Source of the DNA: CAMLQK01 sp035690865 | Lineage (GTDB): Bacteria > Patescibacteriota > Saccharimonadia > Saccharimonadales > UBA4665 | Direction: 5' to 3' | NCBI GenBank assembly: GCA_035690865.1 | Contig: DASSKE010000002.1 | Coordinates: forward strand, 62,001 to 126,000 | Length of the DNA stretch: 64,000 bases | Shown here: piece after piece, positions 43,559-52,466 of the stretch | How the letters are laid out: the number at the start of each line of letters is the position of its first letter | Position numbering within the stretch: position 1 is the stretch's first letter | Notes under the pieces: model-generated | What the model was told of the DNA's origin: nothing | Databases searched by the model: none | The model's input: only the letters and a program-made list of their open reading frames with translations | Program-made: the position numbers and the translations under genes

Positions 43559-44674
43559 ATGTCAAAAGTAACGCAGTTCGCCAGTGAGTCAGTGTGCGCC
43601 GGTCACCCCGATAAGGTGGCCGACCAGATCAGTGACGCGCTCCTAGACGCCTATTTAGCGCAGGATAGCACCAGTCACGTTGCGATTGAAACCCTGGTAG
43701 CGCACGACAGAGTGGTGCTTGCCGGCGAGGTTACCAGCACCGGTAAGGTCAACGTCGAGGACGTGGTCCGCGCCTGCATTAAACGACTTGGCTACACCAA
43801 TCCGGCGTGGGGCTTTAGCGACCAAACGGTTATTGAGAATTATTTACACACGCAATCGCCGCAAATTGCGCAAACCGTTGATGATTTTGGGGCGGGTGAC
43901 CAAGGGATGATGTTTGGCTATGCCTGCGACGAAACGCCCGAACTGCTGCCGCTGCCGATTGCCCTGGCTCATGCACTTACAAAGGCGCTCGATGCCGCCC
44001 GCGAAGCACAGGATATCCCCTATCTGCGTCCCGATGGTAAAGCACAGGTGGTGGTTAGCTATCAGAATGATCGGCCGGTAAGCGTTGAGCATGTAACAAT
44101 TGCCGTGCCACATAGCGAAGATGTATCGCCCCAAACAGTGGCCGATGACATATACACTAAGCTTGTGCAGCCCGTTTTGGCGCGGTATGGCTATAGTGTG
44201 GAGCGCCAGAATGTGGTTATAAATGGCGGCGGTGTTTGGTATATTCCCGGCCCGTCAACGGACGCCGGACTAACCGGTCGCAAGATAATTGTGGATAGCT
44301 ATGGCGGATTTGCGCGCGTTGGCGGCGGAGCGTTTAGCGGAAAGGACCCTAGTAAGGTTGATCGCTCGGGAGCATATGCCGCCCGGTATATTGCTAAGAA
44401 TATCGTCGCAGCAGGCTTGGCCCGCGAGGTCGAAGTTGCCTTGGCCTATTACATCGGCGCAAAAGAACCGGTCATGCTCACCTTAAACACCTATGATACG
44501 GCCTCCGCTGCCGAAAAAGAGCTGTATGACTTTGCTCGCCGAGTGCTGGTTCCGTCTGTCAAGAATATTGTCACGCAGCTTAATCTCCAGCGGCCTTTAT
44601 ACGCGGCCACTGCTGCCTATGGTCATTTTGGCAGGCCTGAGTTCCCCTGGGAGCAGGTTGTTACTTTAAAATAG
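43559..44674 (+). CDS. metK: S-adenosylmethionine synthetase
   Basis: The 371-residue protein makes SAM from ATP and methionine. Signature segments are FASESVCAGHPDKVADQISDALL (GHPDK at 15-19, with the catalytic His and metal-binding Asp), GAGDQGMMFGYACDETPELLP, and GGGAFSGKDPSKVDRSGAYAARY, the P-loop-like GGGAFSGKD hexapeptide region. The ATG at 43559 has AAAGGA seven bases upstream inside the riboswitch sequestering stem; the longer open frame from 43472 would run through the aptamer and is rejected. Control by SAM through that leader is strongly suggested. It converges with the next gene with a nine-base overlap. Confidence 0.98.
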   Translation: MSKVTQFASESVCAGHPDKVADQISDALLDAYLAQDSTSHVAIETLVAHDRVVLAGEVTSTGKVNVEDVVRACIKRLGYTNPAWGFSDQTVIENYLHTQSPQIAQTVDDFGAGDQGMMFGYACDETPELLPLPIALAHALTKALDAAREAQDIPYLRPDGKAQVVVSYQNDRPVSVEHVTIAVPHSEDVSPQTVADDIYTKLVQPVLARYGYSVERQNVVINGGGVWYIPGPSTDAGLTGRKIIVDSYGGFARVGGGAFSGKDPSKVDRSGAYAARYIAKNIVAAGLAREVEVALAYYIGAKEPVMLTLNTYDTASAAEKELYDFARRVLVPSVKNIVTQLNLQRPLYAATAAYGHFGRPEFPWEQVVTLK

Positions 44675-45493
44675 CTTTCGCGGCCAGAGCTTTTTGCTCA
44701 CCACTACATCGGCTTCAATGGCATAGAGTACCATGCGGGCAAGCAGGTAAAGCCAAAATAAAAGCCCTAATACAGCGGCAAAGCTGCCATATAGGGGACT
44801 CAAATGCCGCAGTTGATGCCGTACTAAATATTGGCCAATAAGTTGGAGTATAAACCAGCCCAAACCGGTTAGGATAGTCTGAATAAGCAGCTTGCGGCTG
44901 GCGATACTAGGCGGCGTGGCTAACCTGAAGAATAAAAAGAAAAGCCCGGTGTTGATACAGAGCGACAGTAAGCTATACCACACCGTGCCGCGACCCACGA
45001 GAAATTGTGTTAAAACAGTGGTGATTATCCAAATGCTGCCTCCTGTTGCCAGCATGCCCAAGCTTGCCAGCAGATCGTGCGGGAACGCGCGCCTTGCTTT
45101 TGCTGGCACGCCCCAAAAATCGCCTATCATGCGCCTGGTGGTATTGGCAATGCCAAGGCCAGCCATAACGGCTACCAGTACGCTGCCAACCACGCGCAGC
45201 CAGGTACCTGACTGAACTTCTATATTGCGACTCAGCGTATCAGATAGTAGGGGAAAACTATTAAGCGCGGACCGTTCAATTGATTCACGGAACTGGGGGT
45301 GCGTCGCCAGACCTACTTCCAGCAAGCTTAGGAGCGCCAGTAAAAGAGGGAATATCGCTAAGAAACCATAATAGGTAAGAATAGCTGCCTGGTCGTTGCC
45401 CTGGTCGGCCCGGTACTTCTGAAAAACAGCAACCGGCACCGCCAAGCTAGGGTGCTTCTGCTGAAAGCGATCAAGTGAATCAAGCAACTGCAT
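44666..45493 (-). CDS. YihY/BrkB family membrane protein
   Basis: The 275-residue protein has six helices and the family segment GNDQAAILTYYGFLAIFPLLLALLSLLEVGL near the N-terminus, followed by the WLRVVGSVLVAVMAGLG and GSIWIITTVLTQFLV helices and the PLYGSFAAVLGLLFWLYLLARMVLYAIEAD end, all typical of BrkB/YihY. The family was once called ribonuclease BN in error; it is of unknown function. CATACT lies 7 nt before the ATG. Confidence 0.92.
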   Translation of the reverse strand: MQLLDSLDRFQQKHPSLAVPVAVFQKYRADQGNDQAAILTYYGFLAIFPLLLALLSLLEVGLATHPQFRESIERSALNSFPLLSDTLSRNIEVQSGTWLRVVGSVLVAVMAGLGIANTTRRMIGDFWGVPAKARRAFPHDLLASLGMLATGGSIWIITTVLTQFLVGRGTVWYSLLSLCINTGLFFLFFRLATPPSIASRKLLIQTILTGLGWFILQLIGQYLVRHQLRHLSPLYGSFAAVLGLLFWLYLLARMVLYAIEADVVVSKKLWPRKLF

Positions 45494-45528
45494 ATTACTT
45501 AGTATGCACTATGCTGGGGCTAACAAGC

Positions 45529-45563
45529 AAAAAACAACCACCGCGTTTGGGGCGGTGGTTGTT
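45529..45563 (-). terminator. Rho-independent terminator of the LPNTG protein gene
   Basis: On the minus strand AACAACCACCGC pairs with GCGGTGGTTGTT (12 bp; 45563-45552 with 45544-45533) around a seven-base loop and is followed by a T run. It is the most stable terminator seen here and lies 27 nt beyond the stop at 45590. Confidence 0.95.
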
Positions 45564-45589
45564 AGAGGAGGTCGTTTTGTGACTGCTTA

Positions 45590-46969
45590 TTAGCGGTCGC
45601 CGCGACGACGGGTGAAGAGGCGGTGAGCTGCCGTACCGGCAATACTAAAGCCTGAGAACAAACCGATCATGTTACCTGCACCGGTGTTAGGAAGTTCCTG
45701 GGCAGGAGTTTCCGGGGTGCTAGGAGTTTCTGGGGTTTCAGGTGGAGTTGGGGTTTCAGGGATGGTTACCTGACCAACACACTTGTCACCAGAGACAACC
45801 ACGGTTTTGCCATTTGCAGTTACCTTAACGCTAGCCTTAGCGGTGTAGGTGCCAGCCTTAGCGTAGGTGTGGTCAACGCTACCGTCGGTGCCTTCGTAGG
45901 CAGCGGTGCCGTCACCAAAGTCTACAGTGTAGCCGTTGATTACAGCGTTTTCGGCAGTAGCCTTAACGGTAAAGTTATATTGCTTGGTGTTGTTTTCGGT
46001 TGCGGTGATAACCAGCTCGTTACAAGCGTATACTGGCTTTTCTTCACAGCGTTGGTCACCAACAGGGATGCCAGGCTTACACTCAGGTTGAGCAATCTTT
46101 ACCTGAACAGCACATTTAGCAGAAGTTACTGTTTTGGTTTTGCCATCGGCAACAACCGTTACTTTTACGCTGGCAGTGTAGGTACCGGCCTTAGCGTAGC
46201 TGTGGCTGGTAGAAGCACTAGTGGCGCTAGTAGGAACGTCTTTGTTCTGGCCATCGCCAAAGTCAAAGCTGTAGTTCTTGATGGTAGCGTTCTTTACGCT
46301 TGCTTTAGCGTTAAAGCCAAAGTCTTTGTCACCCTTCTTGTCCAAAGTAAGCAGATCACAGCTCATGCTGGCTACTGGCTTTGGAGTGGTCTTAGGGGTT
46401 GCCTTAACGGCGTTACCACAGTCGAGCATTACAGCGAAGCCCATCTTGTCACCGTTAAAGTACACAAGTACAGGAGCGGAGCTGTTAGCGAATGAAGTGG
46501 TGGTTTTGCGAGCGTATACATTGCTCGTAACGTGGGTGAAACCACTACCGCTGTTAAAGCGGGCAGATACCCAAGCGTCAGTACCGACGGTTTGACCGTT
46601 TACAACGATACGACCGTCCTTGTACAAGGTACCCAGCTTAGTGTTGCTGGTGGTCATACCACTGACGATGCTTTTAGAAGCACCAGCCCAGTTGTATACA
46701 GCCTGAATGTCAGTGTAGTCTTTCTTTACGGTTGGCGAAGACTTGTGGCCAGATTTGTTAGTGTTGTAGTAGTCCTTGAACGAGTTAATGTCGCTCGAAA
46801 GGCTACCTTTGTTGACACCACAATAAACGATGTTTACTTTGTCACAAGACGAAGCAGCAGCGGCTGTAGTGTTGTTCATAAGTGTCGTAGCAGCAGAAGC
46901 GATCATTGCGAAAGCCATGATGGCACCTACGAGCATAAAACGACCCTTATTAAGTATGTTCTTAAACAT
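45590..46969 (-). CDS. Sortase-anchored surface protein with two PKD domains
   Basis: The 459-residue protein has a signal peptide (1-39), an N-terminal domain with several cysteines (42-184), two PKD-like beta-sandwich domains with FDFGDG at 235-240 and VDFGDG at 349-354 plus HSYAKAGTYTASV and HTYAKAGTYTAKA strands, a Pro/Thr/Glu-rich stalk and the sorting signal LPNTG at 426-430 followed by a hydrophobic stretch and RRRGDR. It should be exported and linked to the wall. It has the best promoter, ribosome site (GGAGGAG) and terminator in the window, so it is probably abundant. Confidence 0.9.
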   Translation of the reverse strand: MFKNILNKGRFMLVGAIMAFAMIASAATTLMNNTTAAAASSCDKVNIVYCGVNKGSLSSDINSFKDYYNTNKSGHKSSPTVKKDYTDIQAVYNWAGASKSIVSGMTTSNTKLGTLYKDGRIVVNGQTVGTDAWVSARFNSGSGFTHVTSNVYARKTTTSFANSSAPVLVYFNGDKMGFAVMLDCGNAVKATPKTTPKPVASMSCDLLTLDKKGDKDFGFNAKASVKNATIKNYSFDFGDGQNKDVPTSATSASTSHSYAKAGTYTASVKVTVVADGKTKTVTSAKCAVQVKIAQPECKPGIPVGDQRCEEKPVYACNELVITATENNTKQYNFTVKATAENAVINGYTVDFGDGTAAYEGTDGSVDHTYAKAGTYTAKASVKVTANGKTVVVSGDKCVGQVTIPETPTPPETPETPSTPETPAQELPNTGAGNMIGLFSGFSIAGTAAHRLFTRRRGDR

Positions 46970-47010
46970 GATGAATTTCTCTCCTCCTCACCTAATTGAG
47001 AACTGAAAAC

Positions 47011-47039
47011 ATTCTATACTAAATTAGTAAAAATGTCAA
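47011..47039 (-). promoter_or_regulatory. Near-consensus promoter of the LPNTG protein gene
   Basis: TTGACA (47039-47034 on the minus strand) and TAGAAT (47016-47011) are separated by exactly 17 nt. The transcript would start near 47004, giving a leader of about 35 nt with GGAGGAG before the ATG at 46969. Confidence 0.85.
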
Positions 47040-47129
47040 TACCCTTATGGTATTAAATTACACACACTACAGGGTACAGTAGCATCTGTTAGGTATGTTT
47101 TCAAGTAACAAATAGCGAATATATATCTG

Positions 47130-47270
47130 TTATTGCTTATGGTGGTGGGTAGAACTGGCGGTGGTTGCTTCGGTGTTAGCCGGAGTGTCGGGCCTGTCTA
47201 CTCTATGGAGAGCTACCACTGTTGATCCGATGAGGACAGCGAGTGCTAGCGCGCTCATAATTCGTTTCAT
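47130..47270 (-). CDS. 46-residue secreted or membrane peptide
   Basis: The open frame encodes MKRIMSALALAVLIGSTVVA, a basic start and hydrophobic core typical of a signal or anchor segment, followed by a short polar tail that ends in THHHKQ. TATACT lies 9 nt before the ATG in the usual leaderless arrangement. It fills most of the 366-bp gap between the LPNTG protein and the next gene; the rest of the gap is the promoter described above plus AT-rich sequence. The function is unknown; the His triplet could bind metal. Confidence 0.55.
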   Translation of the reverse strand: MKRIMSALALAVLIGSTVVALHRVDRPDTPANTEATTASSTHHHKQ

Positions 47271-47335
47271 ATGCGAACAAGTATAGCGCACTTTGCAAGC
47301 ATATGCAGTATAAAATTGTGATGAAAATCACAATA

Positions 47336-48178
47336 TCATGCCAAGGGAAGGGTGTGCTTCAGGGCCTTTTTGGCTAGTTTTTGCATTTTTTCCAAGGTGT
47401 AAGTGGCGTATACTTTGCTTCTCTCGGGCTTTGTCGAAAAGTCGACGGGGTTTATGTGTTGACGCGCGGCTGGTTCTTCTGCCAGGGCGGTAAGCCGTCG
47501 GAAGGTCATATGCGTTACTCTTTCGACGCCAATGTGTTGCTGGCGGCCCTCGCGTACGTGGGTGTAATAGGTGTGGCCGTCCCAATCCTCGCGGAGCTGC
47601 ATACGAAATAAGGAGCCTGCCGGGTACGCAATCCCATTCACGCAGACGTCTACCAAAGAGAGGGTAGAGGGTACGCCCTTACCTTTACGTACGGCAATCG
47701 GCCGATTATTCTCCCCGGTAATAATCTGGTAGCCGGCAATACCTGGCTCGCCTGTGAGCTTCTTTTTGGGTGCCTCCATTTGGGCAAAGACAGTGGCAAA
47801 TGAACCTTCGGCGTATTCGCAGGCTTCAATAGCGGTACCTTTATCGCAGGTAAACGTTTGATCCCAGGGCAAACCGCCAGTTGGCTCTAAGCTGTTGTTG
47901 AGTATTGAGGTTAGTGTCCGTGGAGCGAGAAAAGCACCTATGTCGCTTTGGTCGCCCTGCTCAAGTTGGATGGGTTTGTCGGTGAGCTGACGCGTGGCAG
48001 TGTCCAGGTGTATTTCGGCACATGCAGCGATAGCAGCATAGAATGGGTTGGGGTTAAAAGTATGAGTCTCTTTAACAAAGCCCAACGTCCCGGCTTTTAT
48101 AACGTCGGGATGAACGCTGACCTCTTGCTCACGGCACAGCTGCTGAAAATCTTTAAATGAGGGATAAGCCTCTGGCAT
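47336..48178 (-). CDS. Uncharacterised protein, 280 residues
   Basis: The protein is soluble with no recognised family. It has a predicted helical start (YPSFKDFQQLCREQEVSV), a middle rich in Thr and acidic residues, a beta segment GYQIITGENNRPIAVRKGKG, and a C-terminal helix KMQKLAKKALKHTLPLA that is basic and amphipathic. TATACA lies 11 nt before the ATG. It precedes nothing obvious in an operon; rarA upstream has its own promoter signal. Confidence 0.5.
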   Translation of the reverse strand: MPEAYPSFKDFQQLCREQEVSVHPDVIKAGTLGFVKETHTFNPNPFYAAIAACAEIHLDTATRQLTDKPIQLEQGDQSDIGAFLAPRTLTSILNNSLEPTGGLPWDQTFTCDKGTAIEACEYAEGSFATVFAQMEAPKKKLTGEPGIAGYQIITGENNRPIAVRKGKGVPSTLSLVDVCVNGIAYPAGSLFRMQLREDWDGHTYYTHVREGRQQHIGVERVTHMTFRRLTALAEEPAARQHINPVDFSTKPERSKVYATYTLEKMQKLAKKALKHTLPLA

Positions 48179-48225
48179 AATCTCTAAAATGTATACTACA
48201 CAATGATATATGTCAATTTACAAGG

Positions 48226-49407
48226 CTACTGCGGCCAAATAGTGAGGTCGGATATCTCTTGAGGCAAAAAGCCTTGCCCTGGCTTAAAATTAGCCTCCCA
48301 CTGGTAGTCTTTTTGGTATCCCAAGTCCTTCATAAGTTTGGTGGGCGCGTTACGTAGGTGGAGCGGCACTGGCAAGTCGGGGTGCTGGCGCGCAGCACTT
48401 TGGGCAGCATACATAGCGCTGGTAACCTGGCGCGATTTAGCGGTTTTAGCCAAAACACTGGCACAGTGGTAGAGCACATATTGGCATTCGGGCATGCCGA
48501 TTCTTTCTACTGCCTGAAAAGTAGCCACGGCCAAATTAAGCGCGGCAGGTGCGGCAATGCCAACATCTTCTGAGGCAAAAATAATCATGCGGCGGGCCAC
48601 GAATAATGGATCTTCGCCAGCTTGCAACATGCGCGCCATATAATATAGAGCGGCATCAACGTTGCTGCCGCGGAGCGATTTAATAAAGGCGCTAATAAGG
48701 TTATAGTGGTTTTCGCCGTTCTTATCATAACCGGGGACTCTTTTTTGCGCGGCGGTTTCGACCACGGTGATTGTGATCGGCGCATTGCCGGCTAGTTTTA
48801 TAGCCAGCTCAAGATTACCTAACGCTACTCGTGCGTCACCACCTGATAATTCGGCTAACAGGTCGATGCTTTTAGCCGGAAGCTTTTTGGCAGTGAGCTT
48901 CTCGTGCTTGGCGGCTCGCTTAAGAATTGACGTTATAGCTTCTTTGCTCAGCGGCTCCAATACCAGCACGCGTGAGCGGCTGAGGAGCGGGGTGATAACT
49001 TCGAAGCTGGGATTCTCTGTGGTTGCACCAATAAGTATAATGGTGCCGTCTTCTACATGGGGCAAAAAAGCATCTTGCTGTGCCTTGTTAAAGCGGTGGA
49101 TTTCGTCAACAAAGAGTACGGTTTTAAGGCCAAGGCGTTGGTTTGCCTTAGCGTGCTCGATAACTTTAGTCACATCTGCTTTTCCGCTGGTAACAGCGCT
49201 AAGCTCGACAAACTCCGCCTCGGTCTCCTCGGCAATAATACGGGCCAAAGTAGTTTTTCCACTGCCAGGCGGCCCCCATAATATTAAACTGGTCGGCTCT
49301 TTGCTTTCTATGATGCGCTGAATAATCTTGCCTTGAGCAATCAAATGTTCCTGACCAATAACATCGGCCAGATGTGTGGGGCGTAGTTTTTCGGCGAGCG
49401 GCTGCAT
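48226..49407 (-). CDS. rarA: Replication-associated recombination protein A
   Basis: The 393-residue AAA+ ATPase has Walker A GPPGSGKT (45-52), Walker B VLFVDEIHRFNKAQQDAFLPH, sensor 1 IGATTENPSFEV, and a C-terminal MgsA tetramerisation domain with NLISAFIKSLRGSNVDAALYYMARML and YPDPLPVPLHLRNAPT-like end (LPVPLHLRNAPTKLM). RarA acts at stalled replication forks. TATACT lies exactly 6 nt before the ATG with no Shine-Dalgarno. The length is slightly below E. coli RarA (447), the N-terminus being shorter. Confidence 0.96.
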   Translation of the reverse strand: MQPLAEKLRPTHLADVIGQEHLIAQGKIIQRIIESKEPTSLILWGPPGSGKTTLARIIAEETEAEFVELSAVTSGKADVTKVIEHAKANQRLGLKTVLFVDEIHRFNKAQQDAFLPHVEDGTIILIGATTENPSFEVITPLLSRSRVLVLEPLSKEAITSILKRAAKHEKLTAKKLPAKSIDLLAELSGGDARVALGNLELAIKLAGNAPITITVVETAAQKRVPGYDKNGENHYNLISAFIKSLRGSNVDAALYYMARMLQAGEDPLFVARRMIIFASEDVGIAAPAALNLAVATFQAVERIGMPECQYVLYHCASVLAKTAKSRQVTSAMYAAQSAARQHPDLPVPLHLRNAPTKLMKDLGYQKDYQWEANFKPGQGFLPQEISDLTIWPQ

Positions 49408-49421
49408 ACTTTTAGTATAAC

Positions 49422-50069
49422 TTATGCTGGCTGAAGGCTGGGATTCTGCGGAATATCAGGCGCAAGCAAAACGCCATGCGAAACGATTGACTGGGTAAAA
49501 ACGCCGCCTTTACGGCTGCTTAACACAGTACCAACTGGTTGATTGGATACGGATATTGCTTGATGGTGCATCCCACCTTTACCTAAAAGATAGCTTGGCT
49601 TACCAATGAGCTGCGCCCCGCTTGCCGTTGCTTGGGCATACACAACGGTGCGCTCAACACCGTACACTCCGTCGTCGCCGTTTACAAAGGTCGAAGCTTT
49701 ATCACCGCTATAAAATGGCTCTTGCTCCATTGCGGCAGCCTGATCGTTAAATCTTTGCCAGTGTTCTTGGTCGTTTAATGTTGTGCTGGTAATAAGGCGG
49801 CGGCTATCAATGATAAGTTTGAGTAGTGAACCTCTATTGGGGATCGGCGGCTCCTGGCTAAAGGTAAGCGGCGCAGTAACTACACCGTCAAAAGCGAATC
49901 TAAAGTAGGTATCATCAATAGCTTGCAGTTCGGCTTTGGTCTGCTTCTTGCCGAGTGCCAAGCCAGCTAGTGCCTTAAAGATAATGCCTCCGGTGGCGGG
50001 CTTTTGTGGCTCCCAATCGGGACCTTGCCAGTACGCATCTGACGCGAGTAATTCATGGAAATTGGACAT
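49422..50069 (-). CDS. Uncharacterised protein, 215 residues
   Basis: No family is recognised. The protein has a helical first part (KKQTKAELQAIDDTYFRFAF), a central charged region and a Gly/Ser-rich beta-like C-terminal half (GKPSYLLGKGGMHHQAISVS). I chose the ATG at 50069 because TACACT ends 7 nt before it; the open frame extends ten codons upstream. It is followed by rarA 14 nt downstream on the same strand. Confidence 0.5.
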   Translation of the reverse strand: MSNFHELLASDAYWQGPDWEPQKPATGGIIFKALAGLALGKKQTKAELQAIDDTYFRFAFDGVVTAPLTFSQEPPIPNRGSLLKLIIDSRRLITSTTLNDQEHWQRFNDQAAAMEQEPFYSGDKASTFVNGDDGVYGVERTVVYAQATASGAQLIGKPSYLLGKGGMHHQAISVSNQPVGTVLSSRKGGVFTQSIVSHGVLLAPDIPQNPSLQPA

Positions 50070-50111
50070 GCTTGTTAGTGTAGCAATAACTGCCTGCAAA
50101 AATCTGAGTTT

Positions 50112-51215
50112 TTACGACAACGGATGACTAAGGAATTTCCGTAGGAAAACATTGTCATCGTAGGTGAGTGACGCCACTGAAGCGTCTTGCGGCAGGATGA
50201 CCTGCCATGTGCGTCGAGGACCCGAAAAGAGGCGGATACAACGGTTCTTTCCCTCGATAGTGGCGGTAAAGCGATCAAACCGAACCTTATCGTGTCCGTG
50301 TTGCAAACTGTAAGTAGTCGGTAACTGCTTTACTCTAGTATGCGCCGTGTACGACCAAAAATCACGAAGGCTGGAAAGCATGAGGTCACATGGTATTGCC
50401 TGATCAAGCGGGAGGCGTTGGCCTTTTTGGTCGGTAATTCGTTTTATAAAAGAATGAACAGCCTCAGCTACGAAAAAGCAGGCTGTATCAACGGCGTTTT
50501 GCGTTTTGGGCGGTGCCTCTTTGCCATCTAGGAGAAGCCGAGCAAGAGCCTGGGCGTTAGACTCGTTGGCGGCGGTAAGGCTGGTGAGCTCGGGAACGGT
50601 ATCCAGGAGAGGACCGGTCTTTATTTGGAATACGCCTGCTTGCATATTGCCGCTTTTGGTATTGCCAAGGGTTGCTTGCAGCGGCACTTTAAGCCCATCT
50701 GCCAGTACATAAAGGTTGTGTCTTGCATTCTGATGCTCTTCTGATGCTTCGCGCGGCGAGGCAAAGTAAGGGAAGAGGTGCGGATCGCCATGCCGCAGAA
50801 GGCTATGGTATATGACTACAGGCGCGAGCTTTCGCCCGGTCTTGTCAGTGGGGACCCGGGAGAGAGTAAGTACTGCGTCCGCCGTGGGTTTAAAGGCTTC
50901 TTCGGCGTCTTGCATGAGTGCTGTATCTGGTGTTTGACGGGCAGCACGCGCGGCAAGCGGCCCAAGACTGGCTTGCAGAGCAAGTGCTCGACCAAAATTA
51001 TGACTATCTTGGGGTGCCAAGGTAAACGTGCGTAAGGGTCGTTCCAGGGAGCGGATGGCTTGCGCAGGGTCAGCTACCTTATCAGGGTTGGCAATGACAA
51101 ACTCCGCTGTTTGCCACATGTGCCACGGGGTAACGGGAGTTCCGTGGTGCGACGGAAATGCCCGGGGGTCATTTTGTTCAATGCTGAGGCGATGATCGGG
51201 TAAGGGCTTTGGCAT
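50112..51215 (-). CDS. Uncharacterised protein, 367 residues
   Basis: The soluble protein has helical segments such as DPAQAIRSLERPLRTF, an Ala-rich stretch and a C-terminal beta region ending RLFSGPRRTWQVILPQDA. No catalytic motif is recognised. TATACT ends exactly 6 nt before the ATG at 51215, deciding this start over an ATG 11 codons upstream. Several proteins of this style in the window (47336, 49422, 50112, 57904) share composition and leaderless starts but no clear sequence motif. Confidence 0.5.
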   Translation of the reverse strand: MPKPLPDHRLSIEQNDPRAFPSHHGTPVTPWHMWQTAEFVIANPDKVADPAQAIRSLERPLRTFTLAPQDSHNFGRALALQASLGPLAARAARQTPDTALMQDAEEAFKPTADAVLTLSRVPTDKTGRKLAPVVIYHSLLRHGDPHLFPYFASPREASEEHQNARHNLYVLADGLKVPLQATLGNTKSGNMQAGVFQIKTGPLLDTVPELTSLTAANESNAQALARLLLDGKEAPPKTQNAVDTACFFVAEAVHSFIKRITDQKGQRLPLDQAIPCDLMLSSLRDFWSYTAHTRVKQLPTTYSLQHGHDKVRFDRFTATIEGKNRCIRLFSGPRRTWQVILPQDASVASLTYDDNVFLRKFLSHPLS

Positions 51216-51320
51216 ACATTCAGTATACGATATGTTACTGCCATGCATGGCCGACGACTCACGCGCGGCGAACCATGTTATAAGGTCGTTTTGCGTTGTA
51301 AAGTACGATATACTTTTACT

Positions 51321-52463
51321 ATGAAACAGGGGATTGTTATGAAAGTACGATTAAAATGGTTGGCGCTACCGGTGTTTGCGCTGGCCTTGACTGGCCTTTT
51401 TTGGACGGCAGTTGGTAATGCGCAGTCATTTGCAAAACATGTGGCAAAAGATAAGACCGTGCACAGTTCAATCTATGCCGTAGGCGAAGCAGTAACCATT
51501 GATGGCACTGTGGAGGGCGACGTATTCTGTGCTGCCCAACGCGTAACCATTAGTGGTACGGTGAAGGGCGATGTGCTCTGTGCTGGCCGTGACGTAAAAG
51601 TGAGCGGTACGGTTACTGGCAGTATTCGGGCCGCAGGCCAAGAAGTACAATTGGACGGCGCTAAAGTTAGCCACGCCGTTACCTTGGCGGGCCAAAAGAT
51701 TACCGTAAATAAAGAGAGCGTTGTAGGCCAGGATGCTACTTTGGCCGGTGATGAAACTGAACTGCTGGGCCGGATTGGCCGCGACGCCACGATTGCCTCG
51801 GGAACTTTATCGCAGGTTGGTGGAAATATTGGCCGCAATGTGCAGTTTAACGGTGGCGAGCTTGAGCTTACCGACGATGCTGTGGTAAAGGGTAAAGTGA
51901 CCTACTCCAGTGACCAGATGATTTCCAAAGGTGACAATATCGCCGTTGCCGGGGGTATTGAGTATCACGAGCCACAGCAGAAAAAAGAGGATTTTACATC
52001 AGGCATTCTGGATATGCTCGGTGTTCTGGTGACCTTTGTCGTGTTCAGCATGGTGTTGGTGCTGCTGCTTCCGCGCCTGACTCATAAGGTGAGCGAAGTA
52101 GCGAGTAAAAGCCTGCTTAAAAGCATGCTGGCTGGTTTTGTAGCACTGTTTGCTTTTCCGGCGGCAATTATCGCGCTCCTTATAAGTACTATCGGCATTC
52201 CGTTAGCAGTATTGGTGCTACTGCTTGGCATTGTACTGGCGATGCTCAGTGGCCCGGTGGCAGCATACTATCTTGGCCGTCTATTGTTAGCTAAAACCAA
52301 GAATCCACTGTACTTTATGCTTTTAGGAAGCGTTGTATTGGGCCTGTTGGTATACGCGCCAGTTCTCGGTGGCTTGGTGCTCTTTGTGGCCTACATTTTA
52401 GGAAGCGGCGCGATATTGCTTGCGGCCAAGCGTCACTGGCCACAGCCAGAATACAAGGTGTAA
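51321..52463 (+). CDS. Bactofilin-like beta-helix membrane protein
   Basis: The 380-residue protein has a signal peptide (about 8-35), then a repeating region with period near 17 residues (VTIDGTVEGDVFCAAQRVTISGTVKGDVLCAGRDVKVSGTVTG in outline), which forms a bactofilin/DUF583-type right-handed beta-helix, and four to five C-terminal membrane helices from about 250. Two cysteines occur at equivalent places in consecutive repeats. Because of the signal peptide the helix should be outside the membrane, unlike cytoplasmic bactofilins. TATACT lies exactly 6 nt before the ATG. The next gene follows after three bases. Confidence 0.75.
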   Translation: MKQGIVMKVRLKWLALPVFALALTGLFWTAVGNAQSFAKHVAKDKTVHSSIYAVGEAVTIDGTVEGDVFCAAQRVTISGTVKGDVLCAGRDVKVSGTVTGSIRAAGQEVQLDGAKVSHAVTLAGQKITVNKESVVGQDATLAGDETELLGRIGRDATIASGTLSQVGGNIGRNVQFNGGELELTDDAVVKGKVTYSSDQMISKGDNIAVAGGIEYHEPQQKKEDFTSGILDMLGVLVTFVVFSMVLVLLLPRLTHKVSEVASKSLLKSMLAGFVALFAFPAAIIALLISTIGIPLAVLVLLLGIVLAMLSGPVAAYYLGRLLLAKTKNPLYFMLLGSVVLGLLVYAPVLGGLVLFVAYILGSGAILLAAKRHWPQPEYKV

Positions 52464-52466
52464 GCC

